Shown: positions 32,669-39,445 of the stretch, piece after piece
How positions within the stretch are numbered: the stretch's first letter is position 1
How the letters are laid out: each line of letters starts with the position of its first letter
NCBI RefSeq assembly: GCF_002803075.1
Contig: NZ_NNBK01000019.1
Coordinates: forward strand, 140,081 to 179,525
Source of the DNA: Streptomyces sp. CB01373
Lineage (GTDB): Bacteria > Actinomycetota > Actinomycetes > Streptomycetales > Streptomycetaceae
Reading direction: 5' to 3'
DNA length: 39,445 bases
Notes under the pieces: model-generated
Databases searched by the model: none
Told to the model about the DNA's origin: nothing
Seen by the model: the letters and a program-made list of their open reading frames with translations, nothing else
Made by a program: the position numbers and the translations under genes

Positions 32669-32808
32669 TGGCGAAGTCACCGCACGGTGGGGCCTCCGGC
32701 GAGAAGAGGCGGGCAACCGTCAGGTGCCGGGCGGCGTCCCTGACGGCAACGGTCGCCCGCGAGGTCCCCGCCCATCGCGGCGGACGCACAGGGGAGGGTG
32801 CACGATGA
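32668..32808 (+). CDS. 46-aa basic small protein between hpnD and hpnE
   Basis: ATG 32668 shares its A/TG with the hpnD stop (TGATG), and its own stop overlaps the hpnE ATG (ATGA). A perfect AGGAGG (32654-32659) lies 8 nt upstream, the best Shine-Dalgarno in the operon. The product begins MAKSPHGGASGEKRRATVR, has one Cys, is rich in Arg/Thr/Ala and has no membrane segment. G/C at third positions is ~78%, lower than its neighbours. From memory, S. coelicolor has a small hypothetical ORF at the same place (SCO6761). It may be a real small protein or serve only to couple translation into hpnE. Confidence 0.62.
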   Translation: MAKSPHGGASGEKRRATVRCRAASLTATVAREVPAHRGGRTGEGAR

Positions 32809-34235
32809 CCGACGGCACACGGCGCGACGGACCGCTCGACGACGTCACGGGAGCGGCCGGACGGCACGCCGTCGTGGTCGGCGGCGGCCTTGCCGGCCTC
32901 ACCTCCGCGCTCGCGCTCGCCGACGCCGGAATGCGCGTCACGCTCCTCGAGGGCAGACCCCGCCTGGGCGGGCTCGCCTTCTCCTTCCAGCGCGGCGACC
33001 TCACCATCGACAACGGACAGCACGTGTACCTGCGCTGCTGCACCGCCTACCGCTGGTTCCTCGACCGGATCGGCGGCGCCGAGCTCGCCCCGCTGCAGGA
33101 CCGCCTCGAGGTGCCCGTCGTCGACGTGGCGCGACCCGAGGGCCGGCGGCTGGGCACGCTGCGGCGCGACGCGCTGCCCGTGCCCCTGCACCTGGGACGC
33201 AGCCTCGCCACCTACCCGCACCTCTCGCTCGCCGAGCGGGCCCGGGTGGGCCGCGCCGCGCTCGCGCTCAAGGGCCTCGACCTGTCCGACCCGACCCTGG
33301 ACGCAAAGAACTTCGGCACCTGGCTGGCCGAGCACGGCCAGTCGGCGCGTGCGGTGGAGGCGCTGTGGGACCTGGTCGGGGTCGCCACCCTCAACGCGGT
33401 CGCCGCCGACGCCTCGCTGGGGCTCGCCGCGATGGTGTTCAAGACCGGACTGCTGTCCGACCCGGGAGCGGCCGACGTCGGCTGGGCCCGCGTCCCGCTG
33501 GGCGAACTGCACGACCGGCTGGCCCGCAGGGCGCTCGACTCCACGGGCGTGCGTACCGAGGTCCGAACACGCGTCACCTCCGTCTCCCTCAACGCGGACG
33601 GCAGCTGGAACGTTCAGGTTCCCGGTGAGAACCTGCTCGCCGACGCGGTCGTCCTCGCCGTACCGCAGCGCGAGGCCCACGGCCTGCTGCCGTCCGGCGC
33701 CCTGGACGCGCCCGACCGGCTGCTCCGGATCGGCACCGCGCCGATCCTGAACGCCCACGTCGTCTACGACCGCACGGTGCTCAACGCGCCCTTCTTCGCG
33801 GCCATCGGCACCCCTGTGCAGTGGGTCTTCGACCGCACCGAGGCGGCCGGCCTGAAGCACGGTCAGTACCTCGCGGTGTCCCAGTCGGTGGCGCAGGACG
33901 AGATCGACGCGCCGGTCGCCGTACTGCGCGAGCGCTATCTGCCCGAACTGAGGCGGCTGCTGCCCCGCGCCCGCCGGGCCGAGGTGAAGGACTTCTTCGT
34001 GACCCGGGAGCGCACGGCGACGTTCGCCCCGGCCCCCGGCGTCGGACGGCTGCGGCCCGGCGCCCGCACCAAGGCACCCGGCCTGTACCTGGCCGGAGCG
34101 TGGACCGCCACAGGGTGGCCCGCGACCATGGAGAGTGCGGTCCGCAGCGGTGTGAAGGCGGCCGAGGCCGCGCTGAGCGCCCTGGGCCGGCCCCGCCCGA
34201 GCCGTCTCTTCGCCATCGAGGAGGCGGCGGCATGA
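32805..34235 (+). CDS. hpnE: hydroxysqualene dehydroxylase HpnE (FAD amine-oxidoreductase family)
   Basis: A 476-aa protein. ATG 32805 has GGGGAGG 7 nt upstream; the in-frame region upstream is occupied by the 46-codon ORF. FAD-binding motif HAVVVGGGLAGLTSALALADAG and GRPRLGGLAFSF follow, then DNGQHVYLRCCTAYRWFLDRIG, FGTWLAEHGQS, and the C-terminal FAD motif GLYLAGAWTATGWPATMESAVRSG. This is the phytoene-desaturase-like HpnE family, which reduces hydroxysqualene to squalene, completing the HpnCDE route used instead of a single squalene synthase. Its stop overlaps an in-frame ATG of the next gene. Confidence 0.94.
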   Translation: MTDGTRRDGPLDDVTGAAGRHAVVVGGGLAGLTSALALADAGMRVTLLEGRPRLGGLAFSFQRGDLTIDNGQHVYLRCCTAYRWFLDRIGGAELAPLQDRLEVPVVDVARPEGRRLGTLRRDALPVPLHLGRSLATYPHLSLAERARVGRAALALKGLDLSDPTLDAKNFGTWLAEHGQSARAVEALWDLVGVATLNAVAADASLGLAAMVFKTGLLSDPGAADVGWARVPLGELHDRLARRALDSTGVRTEVRTRVTSVSLNADGSWNVQVPGENLLADAVVLAVPQREAHGLLPSGALDAPDRLLRIGTAPILNAHVVYDRTVLNAPFFAAIGTPVQWVFDRTEAAGLKHGQYLAVSQSVAQDEIDAPVAVLRERYLPELRRLLPRARRAEVKDFFVTRERTATFAPAPGVGRLRPGARTKAPGLYLAGAWTATGWPATMESAVRSGVKAAEAALSALGRPRPSRLFAIEEAAA

Positions 34236-34297
34236 CGTTCGGTCAGCAGCCCGTGGCAGGCCCCCGCACCTCCGGCACCGCAACAAGAGGAGAGACT

Positions 34298-35371
34298 GTG
34301 CCCACTGTGCCCCCGGCCTCGATGGCCGCTCGGAGGACCGCGGTGGACGTGACCGCGCTGTTGGAGCGCGGCCGGACCCTGGCCACGCCGGTACTGCGGG
34401 CGGCTGTCGACCGCCTGGCGCCCCCCATGGACACTGTCGCCGCCTACCACTTCGGCTGGATCGACGCTCAGGGCAACCCGGCGGCCGGGGACGGCGGCAA
34501 GGCCGTGCGCCCGGCGCTGGCCGTGCTCTCCGCCGAGGTCGCCGGGGCCGCGCCCGAGGCCGGTGTGCCCGGCGCGGTCGCCGTGGAGCTCGTCCACAAC
34601 TTCTCCCTGCTGCACGACGACCTGATGGACGGCGACGAGCAGCGCCGCCACCGCGACACGGTCTGGAAGGTGCACGGCCCCGCCCAGGCCATCCTGGTCG
34701 GCGACGCGCTGTTCGCGCTGGCCAACGAGGTGCTCCTCGAACCGGGCACCGCCGAGGCCGGGCGCGCCGCCCGCCGCCTGACCAGCGCCACCCGCGCCCT
34801 GATCGACGGTCAGGCGCAGGACATCTCCTACGAGCACCGAGACCGGGTCAGCGTCGCCGAGTGCCTGGAGATGGAGGGCAACAAGACCGGCGCCCTGCTC
34901 GCCTGCGCCTCCTCCGTCGGCGCGGTCCTCGGCGGCGCGGACGACCGCACCGCCGACACCCTGGAGACGTACGGGTACCACCTCGGCCTGGCCTTCCAGG
35001 CCGTCGACGACCTCCTCGGCATCTGGGGCGACCCGGGGGCCACCGGCAAGCAGACCTGGAGCGATCTGCGCCAGCGCAAGAAGTCCCTGCCGGTCGTCGC
35101 CGCGCTCGCGGCGGGCGGCCCGGCCTCCGAGCGGCTCGGCGAGATCCTCGCCGCCGACGCCAAGAGCAGCGACTTCGCGAACTTCTCCGAGGAGGAGTTC
35201 GCGGCCCGCGCCGCCCTCATCGAGGAGGCGGGCGGCCGGGAGTGGACGGCCGAGGAGGCGCGCCGTCAGCACACCATCGCCATCGAAGCCCTCGACGCCG
35301 TCGACATGCCCGAGCGGGTACGGGCCGCGTTCACGGCGCTCGCCGACTTCGTCGTCGTACGAAAGAGATGA
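34298..35371 (+). CDS. polyprenyl (farnesyl/geranylgeranyl-type) diphosphate synthase
   Basis: A 357-aa protein. GTG 34298 is preferred (AGAGGAGAG 5 nt upstream); ATG 34232, overlapping the hpnE stop, would add 22 residues. The first Asp-rich motif is NFSLLHDDLMDGDEQRRHRDTVW and GGKAVRPALAVLSAE lies before it. The second region is AFQAVDDLLGIWGD, where the fifth position of DDxxD is Gly, common in actinobacterial members. In this operon it should supply farnesyl diphosphate for HpnD. Chain length cannot be read reliably; the residues before the first motif (VHNFSLLHDD) lack bulky aromatics right at -5/-4, leaving C15 or C20 open. Confidence 0.93.
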   Translation: MPTVPPASMAARRTAVDVTALLERGRTLATPVLRAAVDRLAPPMDTVAAYHFGWIDAQGNPAAGDGGKAVRPALAVLSAEVAGAAPEAGVPGAVAVELVHNFSLLHDDLMDGDEQRRHRDTVWKVHGPAQAILVGDALFALANEVLLEPGTAEAGRAARRLTSATRALIDGQAQDISYEHRDRVSVAECLEMEGNKTGALLACASSVGAVLGGADDRTADTLETYGYHLGLAFQAVDDLLGIWGDPGATGKQTWSDLRQRKKSLPVVAALAAGGPASERLGEILAADAKSSDFANFSEEEFAARAALIEEAGGREWTAEEARRQHTIAIEALDAVDMPERVRAAFTALADFVVVRKR

Positions 35372-35404
35372 TCACTATCGGTCGAACCAGCCTCGCGTAG
35401 TCGC

Positions 35405-35440
35405 CGGCCGGTGCTGCAAGGTGGTTTCAGGCACCGGCCG
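35405..35440 (+). promoter_or_regulatory. intercistronic hairpin between the prenyl synthase and shc
   Basis: CGGCCGGTGC (35405-35414) and GCACCGGCCG (35431-35440) form a perfect 10-bp stem with a 16-nt loop, in the only sizeable gap (119 bp) inside the hopanoid operon. It may be an mRNA-processing or attenuating element. Three GCACGA-type repeats follow at 35467-35482, before the shc ribosome-binding site. Confidence 0.5.
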
Positions 35441-35490
35441 ACGGCGGACCCACAGCAGCACGACTTGCACGACTGCACGAAGGGGAAGCC

Positions 35491-37530
35491 ATGACAGCGA
35501 CGACCGACGGAAGCACCGGGGCGACACTGCCGACCCGCGCTGCCGCGGCCAGTGAAACCGTACTCAGCACCCCCGAGGCGGCCGGGGTACAAGAAGCCGC
35601 CGCGGCCGCCGTCCGGAGGGCCACCGACTTCCTGCTCGCCCAGCAGGACGCCGAGGGCTGGTGGAAGGGCGACCTCGAGACGAACGTCACCATGGACGCC
35701 GAGGACCTCCTCCTGCGCCAGTTCCTGGGCATCCTGGAGGAGGACACCACCCGGGCCGCCGCGCTGTTCATCCGCGGGGAGCAGCGCGAGGACGGCACCT
35801 GGGCCACCTTCTACGGCGGCCCGGGCGAACTCTCCACCACCATCGAGGCCTACGTCGCCCTCCGGCTGGCCGGCGACGCGCCGGACGAACCCCACATGGC
35901 CCGGGCCTCCGCCTGGGTGCGCGAGCAGGGCGGCATCGCGGCCTCCCGTGTCTTCACCCGGGTCTGGCTCGCCCTGTTCGGCTGGTGGAAGTGGGAGGAC
36001 CTGCCGGAGCTGCCGCCCGAGCTGATCTGGTTCCCCAAGTGGTTCCCGCTCAACATCTACAACTTCGGGTGCTGGGCGCGGCAGACGATCGTGCCCCTGA
36101 CCGTCGTCTCGGCCAAGCGCCCGGTGCGTCCGGCCCCGTTCCCGCTCGACGAGCTGCACACCGACCCCGGCAGCCCCCGTCCGCCGCGGCCGCTCGCCCC
36201 GGCGCGCACCTGGGACGGACTGTTCCAGCGGCTCGACATGGTCGTGCGCGGCTACCGCGGCGTCGCCGTGCGCAAGGTGCGCGAGGCCGCCATGAACTCG
36301 GCCGCCCGCTGGATCATCGAGCGGCAGGAGAACGACGGCTGCTGGGGCGGCATCCAGCCGCCGGCCGTGTACTCGGTCATCGCCCTGTACCTGCTCGGCT
36401 ACGACCTCGAACATCCGGTGATGCGGGCGGGCCTCCAGTCGCTGGACCGCTACGCCGTGTGGCGCGAGGACGGCGCCCGCATGATCGAGGCCTGCCAGTC
36501 GCCGGTGTGGGACACCTGCCTGGCCACCATCGCCCTCGCCGACGCCGGACTGCCCGCCGACCACCCGCAGTTGGTCAAGGCCGCCGACTGGATGCTGGGC
36601 GAGCAGATCGTCCGCCCCGGCGACTGGTCGGTGCGCCGCCCCGGACTGCCGCCGGGCGGCTGGGCGTTCGAGTTCCACAACGACAACTACCCCGACATCG
36701 ACGACACCGCCGAGGTCGTCCTCGCCCTGCGCCGGGTCAGGCACCACGACCCGGAGCGGCTGGACAAGGCCATCGGGCGCGGGGTGCGCTGGAACCTCGG
36801 GATGCAGTCGAAGGACGGCGCCTGGGGAGCCTTCGACGCCGACAACACCAGCCCGTTCCCCAACCGGCTGCCGTTCTGCGACTTCGGCGAGGTGATCGAC
36901 CCGCCCTCGGCGGACGTCACCGCGCACGTCGTGGAGATGCTCGCCGCCGAGGGCCTGACCCACGATCCGCGCACCCGGCGCGGCATCGAATGGCTGCTGG
37001 CCGAACAGGAGCCGGACGGCTCGTGGTTCGGTCGCTGGGGCGTCAACTACCTCTACGGCACAGGGTCGGTCGTGCCCGCGCTGACCGCCGCGGGCCTGCC
37101 CGGCTCCCATCCGGCCGTCCGCCGCGCGGTGAACTGGCTGGAGAGCGTGCAGAACGACGACGGCGGCTGGGGCGAGGACCTGCGCTCCTACAAGGACGTC
37201 GGGGAGTGGAGAGGCAGGGGCGCCTCCACCGCCTCGCAGACCGCCTGGGCCCTGATGGCCCTGCTGGCCGCGGGGGAGCAGGACTCCAAGGCCGTCGAGC
37301 GCGGCGTCGAGTGGCTCGCGGCCACCCAGCGGGACGACGGCTCCTGGGACGAGCCGTACTTCACCGGCACCGGCTTCCCCTGGGACTTCTCCATCAACTA
37401 CCACCTGTACCGGCAGGTCTTCCCGCTCACCGCGCTCGGCCGGTACGTGCACGGCGAACCCCTCACCGGCCGGCGACCCCCCGCCGGTGCCCTCGTCGGC
37501 CGGCCCGGCGCCGAGGCCAAGGGGAGCTGA
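35491..37530 (+). CDS. shc: squalene-hopene cyclase
   Basis: A 679-aa protein (family ~630-720) with GAAGGGGAA before the ATG. The catalytic protonating motif DIDD is at residues 402-405 (NYPDIDDTAEV). Multiple QW-type repeats are visible (QQDAEGWWKG, QREDGTWATFYGG, QENDGCWGG, QSKDGAWGAFD, QEPDGSWFGRWG, QNDDGGWGED, QRDDGSWDE). Residues 165-205 contain a non-polar plateau typical of monotopic membrane insertion. It cyclises squalene to hopene/diplopterol. It has no signal peptide and sits on the cytoplasmic membrane. Its TGA overlaps the hpnG ATG. Confidence 0.97.
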   Translation: MTATTDGSTGATLPTRAAAASETVLSTPEAAGVQEAAAAAVRRATDFLLAQQDAEGWWKGDLETNVTMDAEDLLLRQFLGILEEDTTRAAALFIRGEQREDGTWATFYGGPGELSTTIEAYVALRLAGDAPDEPHMARASAWVREQGGIAASRVFTRVWLALFGWWKWEDLPELPPELIWFPKWFPLNIYNFGCWARQTIVPLTVVSAKRPVRPAPFPLDELHTDPGSPRPPRPLAPARTWDGLFQRLDMVVRGYRGVAVRKVREAAMNSAARWIIERQENDGCWGGIQPPAVYSVIALYLLGYDLEHPVMRAGLQSLDRYAVWREDGARMIEACQSPVWDTCLATIALADAGLPADHPQLVKAADWMLGEQIVRPGDWSVRRPGLPPGGWAFEFHNDNYPDIDDTAEVVLALRRVRHHDPERLDKAIGRGVRWNLGMQSKDGAWGAFDADNTSPFPNRLPFCDFGEVIDPPSADVTAHVVEMLAAEGLTHDPRTRRGIEWLLAEQEPDGSWFGRWGVNYLYGTGSVVPALTAAGLPGSHPAVRRAVNWLESVQNDDGGWGEDLRSYKDVGEWRGRGASTASQTAWALMALLAAGEQDSKAVERGVEWLAATQRDDGSWDEPYFTGTGFPWDFSINYHLYRQVFPLTALGRYVHGEPLTGRRPPAGALVGRPGAEAKGS

Positions 37531-38171
37531 TGCGCACACAGCCCGGACCGGCCCCGCTGCTGATCGCCTGCGCGCTCGGCATCGAGCGTCTCGCCCTGCG
37601 CGCAGGCGACCGCGGCGGAGCCGGCGGGCCGGTCACCGTCCTGCGGACGGGCATGGGGCCCAAGGCGGCGGAACGCTCCGTCACCCGGGTCCTCGCCGGC
37701 CCGCCGCTGGACCGGGCCGCGGTGCTCGCCACCGGCTTCTGCGCGGGGCTCGCCCCGGGCATGCACCCCGGCGACCTCGTCGTCGCCGAGGAGACCCGGG
37801 ACCCGCACGGCACCGTCCCCTGTGTGGGCACCGAACTGCTCGTCAAGGAACTCACCCGCACCCTGCCCGGGCGCACCGTGCACACCGGGCCGCTCACCGG
37901 CTCCGATCACGTCGTGCGCGGCACCGAGCGGTCCGATCTGCTCGCCACCGGCGCGATCGCGGTCGACATGGAGTCGGCGGCCACGCTTCTGAGCGCCGTG
38001 CGCACGGGCGTGCGCCCCGTTGCGGCCGTGCGGGTGGTCGTGGACGCTCCAGAACATGAACTCGTCCGTATCGGTACGGTGCGCGGTGGAATATCAGCCT
38101 TCCGTGTTCTTCGTTCCGTCCTGCCGACTTTTTTCGAATGGCACCGTAATGTGCTGCTCCCCCGGAGGTGA
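37530..38171 (+). CDS. hpnG: adenosylhopane nucleosidase/phosphorylase HpnG
   Basis: A 213-aa protein with GGGGAG before ATG 37530, overlapping shc by 1 bp. It has the nucleoside phosphorylase/MTAN fold: TVLRTGMGPKAAERSV, AAVLATGFCAGLAPGMHPGDLVVAEE, and the ribose-binding and catalytic region AIAVDMESAATL. In other bacteria HpnG removes adenine from adenosylhopane to give (phospho)ribosylhopane on the way to bacteriohopanetetrol and aminotriol. The last ~45 residues have A/T-richer codons than the rest. It stops where HpnH begins. Confidence 0.93.
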   Translation: MRTQPGPAPLLIACALGIERLALRAGDRGGAGGPVTVLRTGMGPKAAERSVTRVLAGPPLDRAAVLATGFCAGLAPGMHPGDLVVAEETRDPHGTVPCVGTELLVKELTRTLPGRTVHTGPLTGSDHVVRGTERSDLLATGAIAVDMESAATLLSAVRTGVRPVAAVRVVVDAPEHELVRIGTVRGGISAFRVLRSVLPTFFEWHRNVLLPRR

Positions 38172-38176
38172 GCCAG

Positions 38177-39199
38177 ATGGCCATGCCGCTGCGCCAGTCC
38201 GTCAAAGTCGCCACATACCTGGCCGAACAGAAGCTGCGCAAGCGGGACAAGTTCCCGCTGATCGTCGAACTCGAACCGCTTTTCGCCTGCAACCTCAAGT
38301 GCGAGGGCTGCGGCAAGATCCAGCATCCGGCCGGAGTGCTCAAGCAGCGCATGCCCGTCGCCCAGGCGGTGGGAGCGGTACTGGAGTCCGGTGCGCCGAT
38401 GGTGTCCATCGCGGGCGGTGAGCCCCTGATGCACCCGCAGATCGACGAGATCGTCCGGCAGCTGGTGGCCAAGCGCAAGTACGTCTTCCTGTGCACCAAC
38501 GCGCTGCTGATGCGCAAGAAGATGGACAAGTTCAAGCCGTCCCCCTACTTCGCCTTCGCGGTGCACATCGACGGGCTGCGGGATCGGCACGACGAGTCGG
38601 TGGCGAAGGAGGGCGTGTTCGACGAGGCGGTGGAGGCCATCAAGGAGGCCAAGCGGCGCGGCTTCCGGGTGACCACCAACTCCACGTTCTTCAACACCGA
38701 CACCCCGCAGACCGTCGTCGAGGTGCTCAACTTCCTCAACGACGACCTCAAGGTCGACGAGATGATGATCTCGCCGGCCTACGCCTACGAGAAGGCGCCC
38801 GACCAGGAGCACTTCCTGGGCGTGGAGCAGACCCGCGAGCTGTTCAGGAAGGCCTTCGCGGGCGGCAACAGGGGCCGCTGGCGGCTGAACCACTCCCCGC
38901 TGTTCCTCGACTTCCTCGAGGGCAAGGTCGACTTCCCGTGCACCGCCTGGGCGATCCCGAACTACTCCCTCTTCGGCTGGCAGCGCCCCTGCTACCTGAT
39001 GAGCGACGGGTACGTGCCGACGTACCGGGAACTTATCGAGGACACCGACTGGGACAAGTACGGCCGGGGCAAGGACCCGCGCTGCGCCAACTGCATGGCG
39101 CACTGCGGCTACGAGCCCACCGCCGTGCTGGCCACCATGGGATCGCTGAAGGAGTCCCTGCGCGCCATGCGCGAGACGGTCTCCGGGAACCGGGACTGA
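38177..39199 (+). CDS. hpnH: radical SAM adenosylhopene transferase HpnH
   Basis: A 340-aa protein. ATG 38177 has GGAGGTGA 5 nt upstream; GTG 38168 overlaps the hpnG stop. The 4Fe-4S site CNLKCEGC gives Cys38, Cys42 and Cys45 (CxxxCxxC). SIAGGEPLMHPQIDEIVRQL is the GGE SAM-binding region. The C-terminal GYVPTYRELIEDTDWDKYGRG and CANCMAHCGYEPTAV add a conserved Cys cluster, and the length matches HpnH. The enzyme joins a 5'-deoxyadenosyl radical to hopene to give adenosylhopane, the first C35 hopanoid. Confidence 0.96.
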   Translation: MAMPLRQSVKVATYLAEQKLRKRDKFPLIVELEPLFACNLKCEGCGKIQHPAGVLKQRMPVAQAVGAVLESGAPMVSIAGGEPLMHPQIDEIVRQLVAKRKYVFLCTNALLMRKKMDKFKPSPYFAFAVHIDGLRDRHDESVAKEGVFDEAVEAIKEAKRRGFRVTTNSTFFNTDTPQTVVEVLNFLNDDLKVDEMMISPAYAYEKAPDQEHFLGVEQTRELFRKAFAGGNRGRWRLNHSPLFLDFLEGKVDFPCTAWAIPNYSLFGWQRPCYLMSDGYVPTYRELIEDTDWDKYGRGKDPRCANCMAHCGYEPTAVLATMGSLKESLRAMRETVSGNRD

Positions 39200-39203
39200 C
39201 GGC

Positions 39204-39445
39204 ATGGCCGCCATTCCTCTGGGTGTCCCCGAGGTACCGGCCCGGCCGATCGGCGAGCGGCGAGTGTCGCGGCGGATCGACGTCGGGCCGGTGGCGGTCG
39301 GGGGCGGGGCGCCGGTGTCGGTGCAGTCGATGACGACGACGCGTACGTCGGACATCGGTGCGACGCTGCAGCAGATCGCGGAGTTGACGGCGTCGGGTTG
39401 TCAGATTGTGCGGGTGGCGTGTCCGACGCAGGACGACGCGGACGC
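39204..39445 (+). CDS. ispG: (E)-4-hydroxy-3-methylbut-2-enyl-diphosphate synthase IspG (GcpE), 5' part
   Basis: ATG 39204 is 4 bp after the hpnH stop, and the frame is open to the window edge (80 codons). ISPG/GcpE N-terminal features are present: RRIDVGPVAVGGGAPVSVQSMTTTRTSDIGATLQQI and ASGCQIVRVACPTQDDA, the substrate-binding start of the TIM barrel. IspG is an Fe-S enzyme of the MEP pathway. Its place at the end of the hopanoid operon suggests a dedicated second copy to raise precursor supply. The rest, including the Fe-S domain, is outside the window. Confidence 0.93.
   Translation, partial: MAAIPLGVPEVPARPIGERRVSRRIDVGPVAVGGGAPVSVQSMTTTRTSDIGATLQQIAELTASGCQIVRVACPTQDDAD

Overview
This is a GC-rich chromosomal window with about 31 protein-coding genes, one truncated gene remnant and two or three very small ORFs. 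Strong G/C bias at third codon positions, frequent GTG/TTG starts, many 4-bp ATGA/GTGA overlaps, several start codons 6-9 nt downstream of a -10-like box (leaderless type) and the gene families present all point to Streptomyces. From memory, not checked, the gene order matches the S. coelicolor SCO6730-SCO6767 interval. I see no tRNA, rRNA, CRISPR array, insertion sequence or phage gene.

Left part (1-22.9 kb), mostly ordinary metabolism: a saccharopine-dehydrogenase-fold reductase (partial) divergent from an acyl-CoA operon (alpha-methylacyl-CoA racemase, thiolase, FadB-type enzyme); a MerR regulator divergent from an AnsP-like amino-acid permease; a frameshifted C-terminal scrap of a macro-domain (ADP-ribose) protein; a secreted M1 aminopeptidase; a D-amino-acid-oxidase-like flavoprotein divergent from a conserved protein of unknown function; an ABC-F ATPase; a 71-aa hypothetical; the RNA-binding protein Tex; a GlxA-type AraC regulator with a DJ-1/PfpI partner; an enoyl-CoA hydratase; an HdeD/DUF308 membrane protein; an RsbW-like ATPase; type 1 isopentenyl-diphosphate isomerase (idi); and a cation-diffusion-facilitator exporter.

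Middle part (23.4-30.5 kb), the most interesting: seven closely packed genes, the first five mostly overlapping. They encode a 605-aa CDP-alcohol phosphotransferase with an unassigned N-terminal domain, a LicC-like cytidylyltransferase, an sn-glycerol-1-phosphate dehydrogenase homologue (archaeal EgsA/bacterial AraM family), a second CDP-alcohol phosphotransferase-fold protein whose last signature Asp is Ala, a GT2 glycosyltransferase, and a Wzm/Wzt (TagGH-like) ABC exporter. A strong hairpin follows. The simplest reading is a pathway that makes a CDP-activated polyol phosphate, probably from glycerol-1-phosphate, builds it into a lipid or glycopolymer and exports it to the envelope. I know of no described product for this gene set.

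Right part (30.8 kb to the end): the hopanoid operon hpnC-hpnD-(46-codon ORF)-hpnE-polyprenyl synthase-shc-hpnG-hpnH, followed by the start of ispG of the MEP pathway. It converts C5 units through farnesyl diphosphate and hydroxysqualene to squalene, cyclises squalene to hopene, and extends it via adenosylhopane to ribosylhopane. The glycerol-1-phosphate operon thus lies between idi and the hopanoid/MEP genes, all of them envelope-lipid functions.
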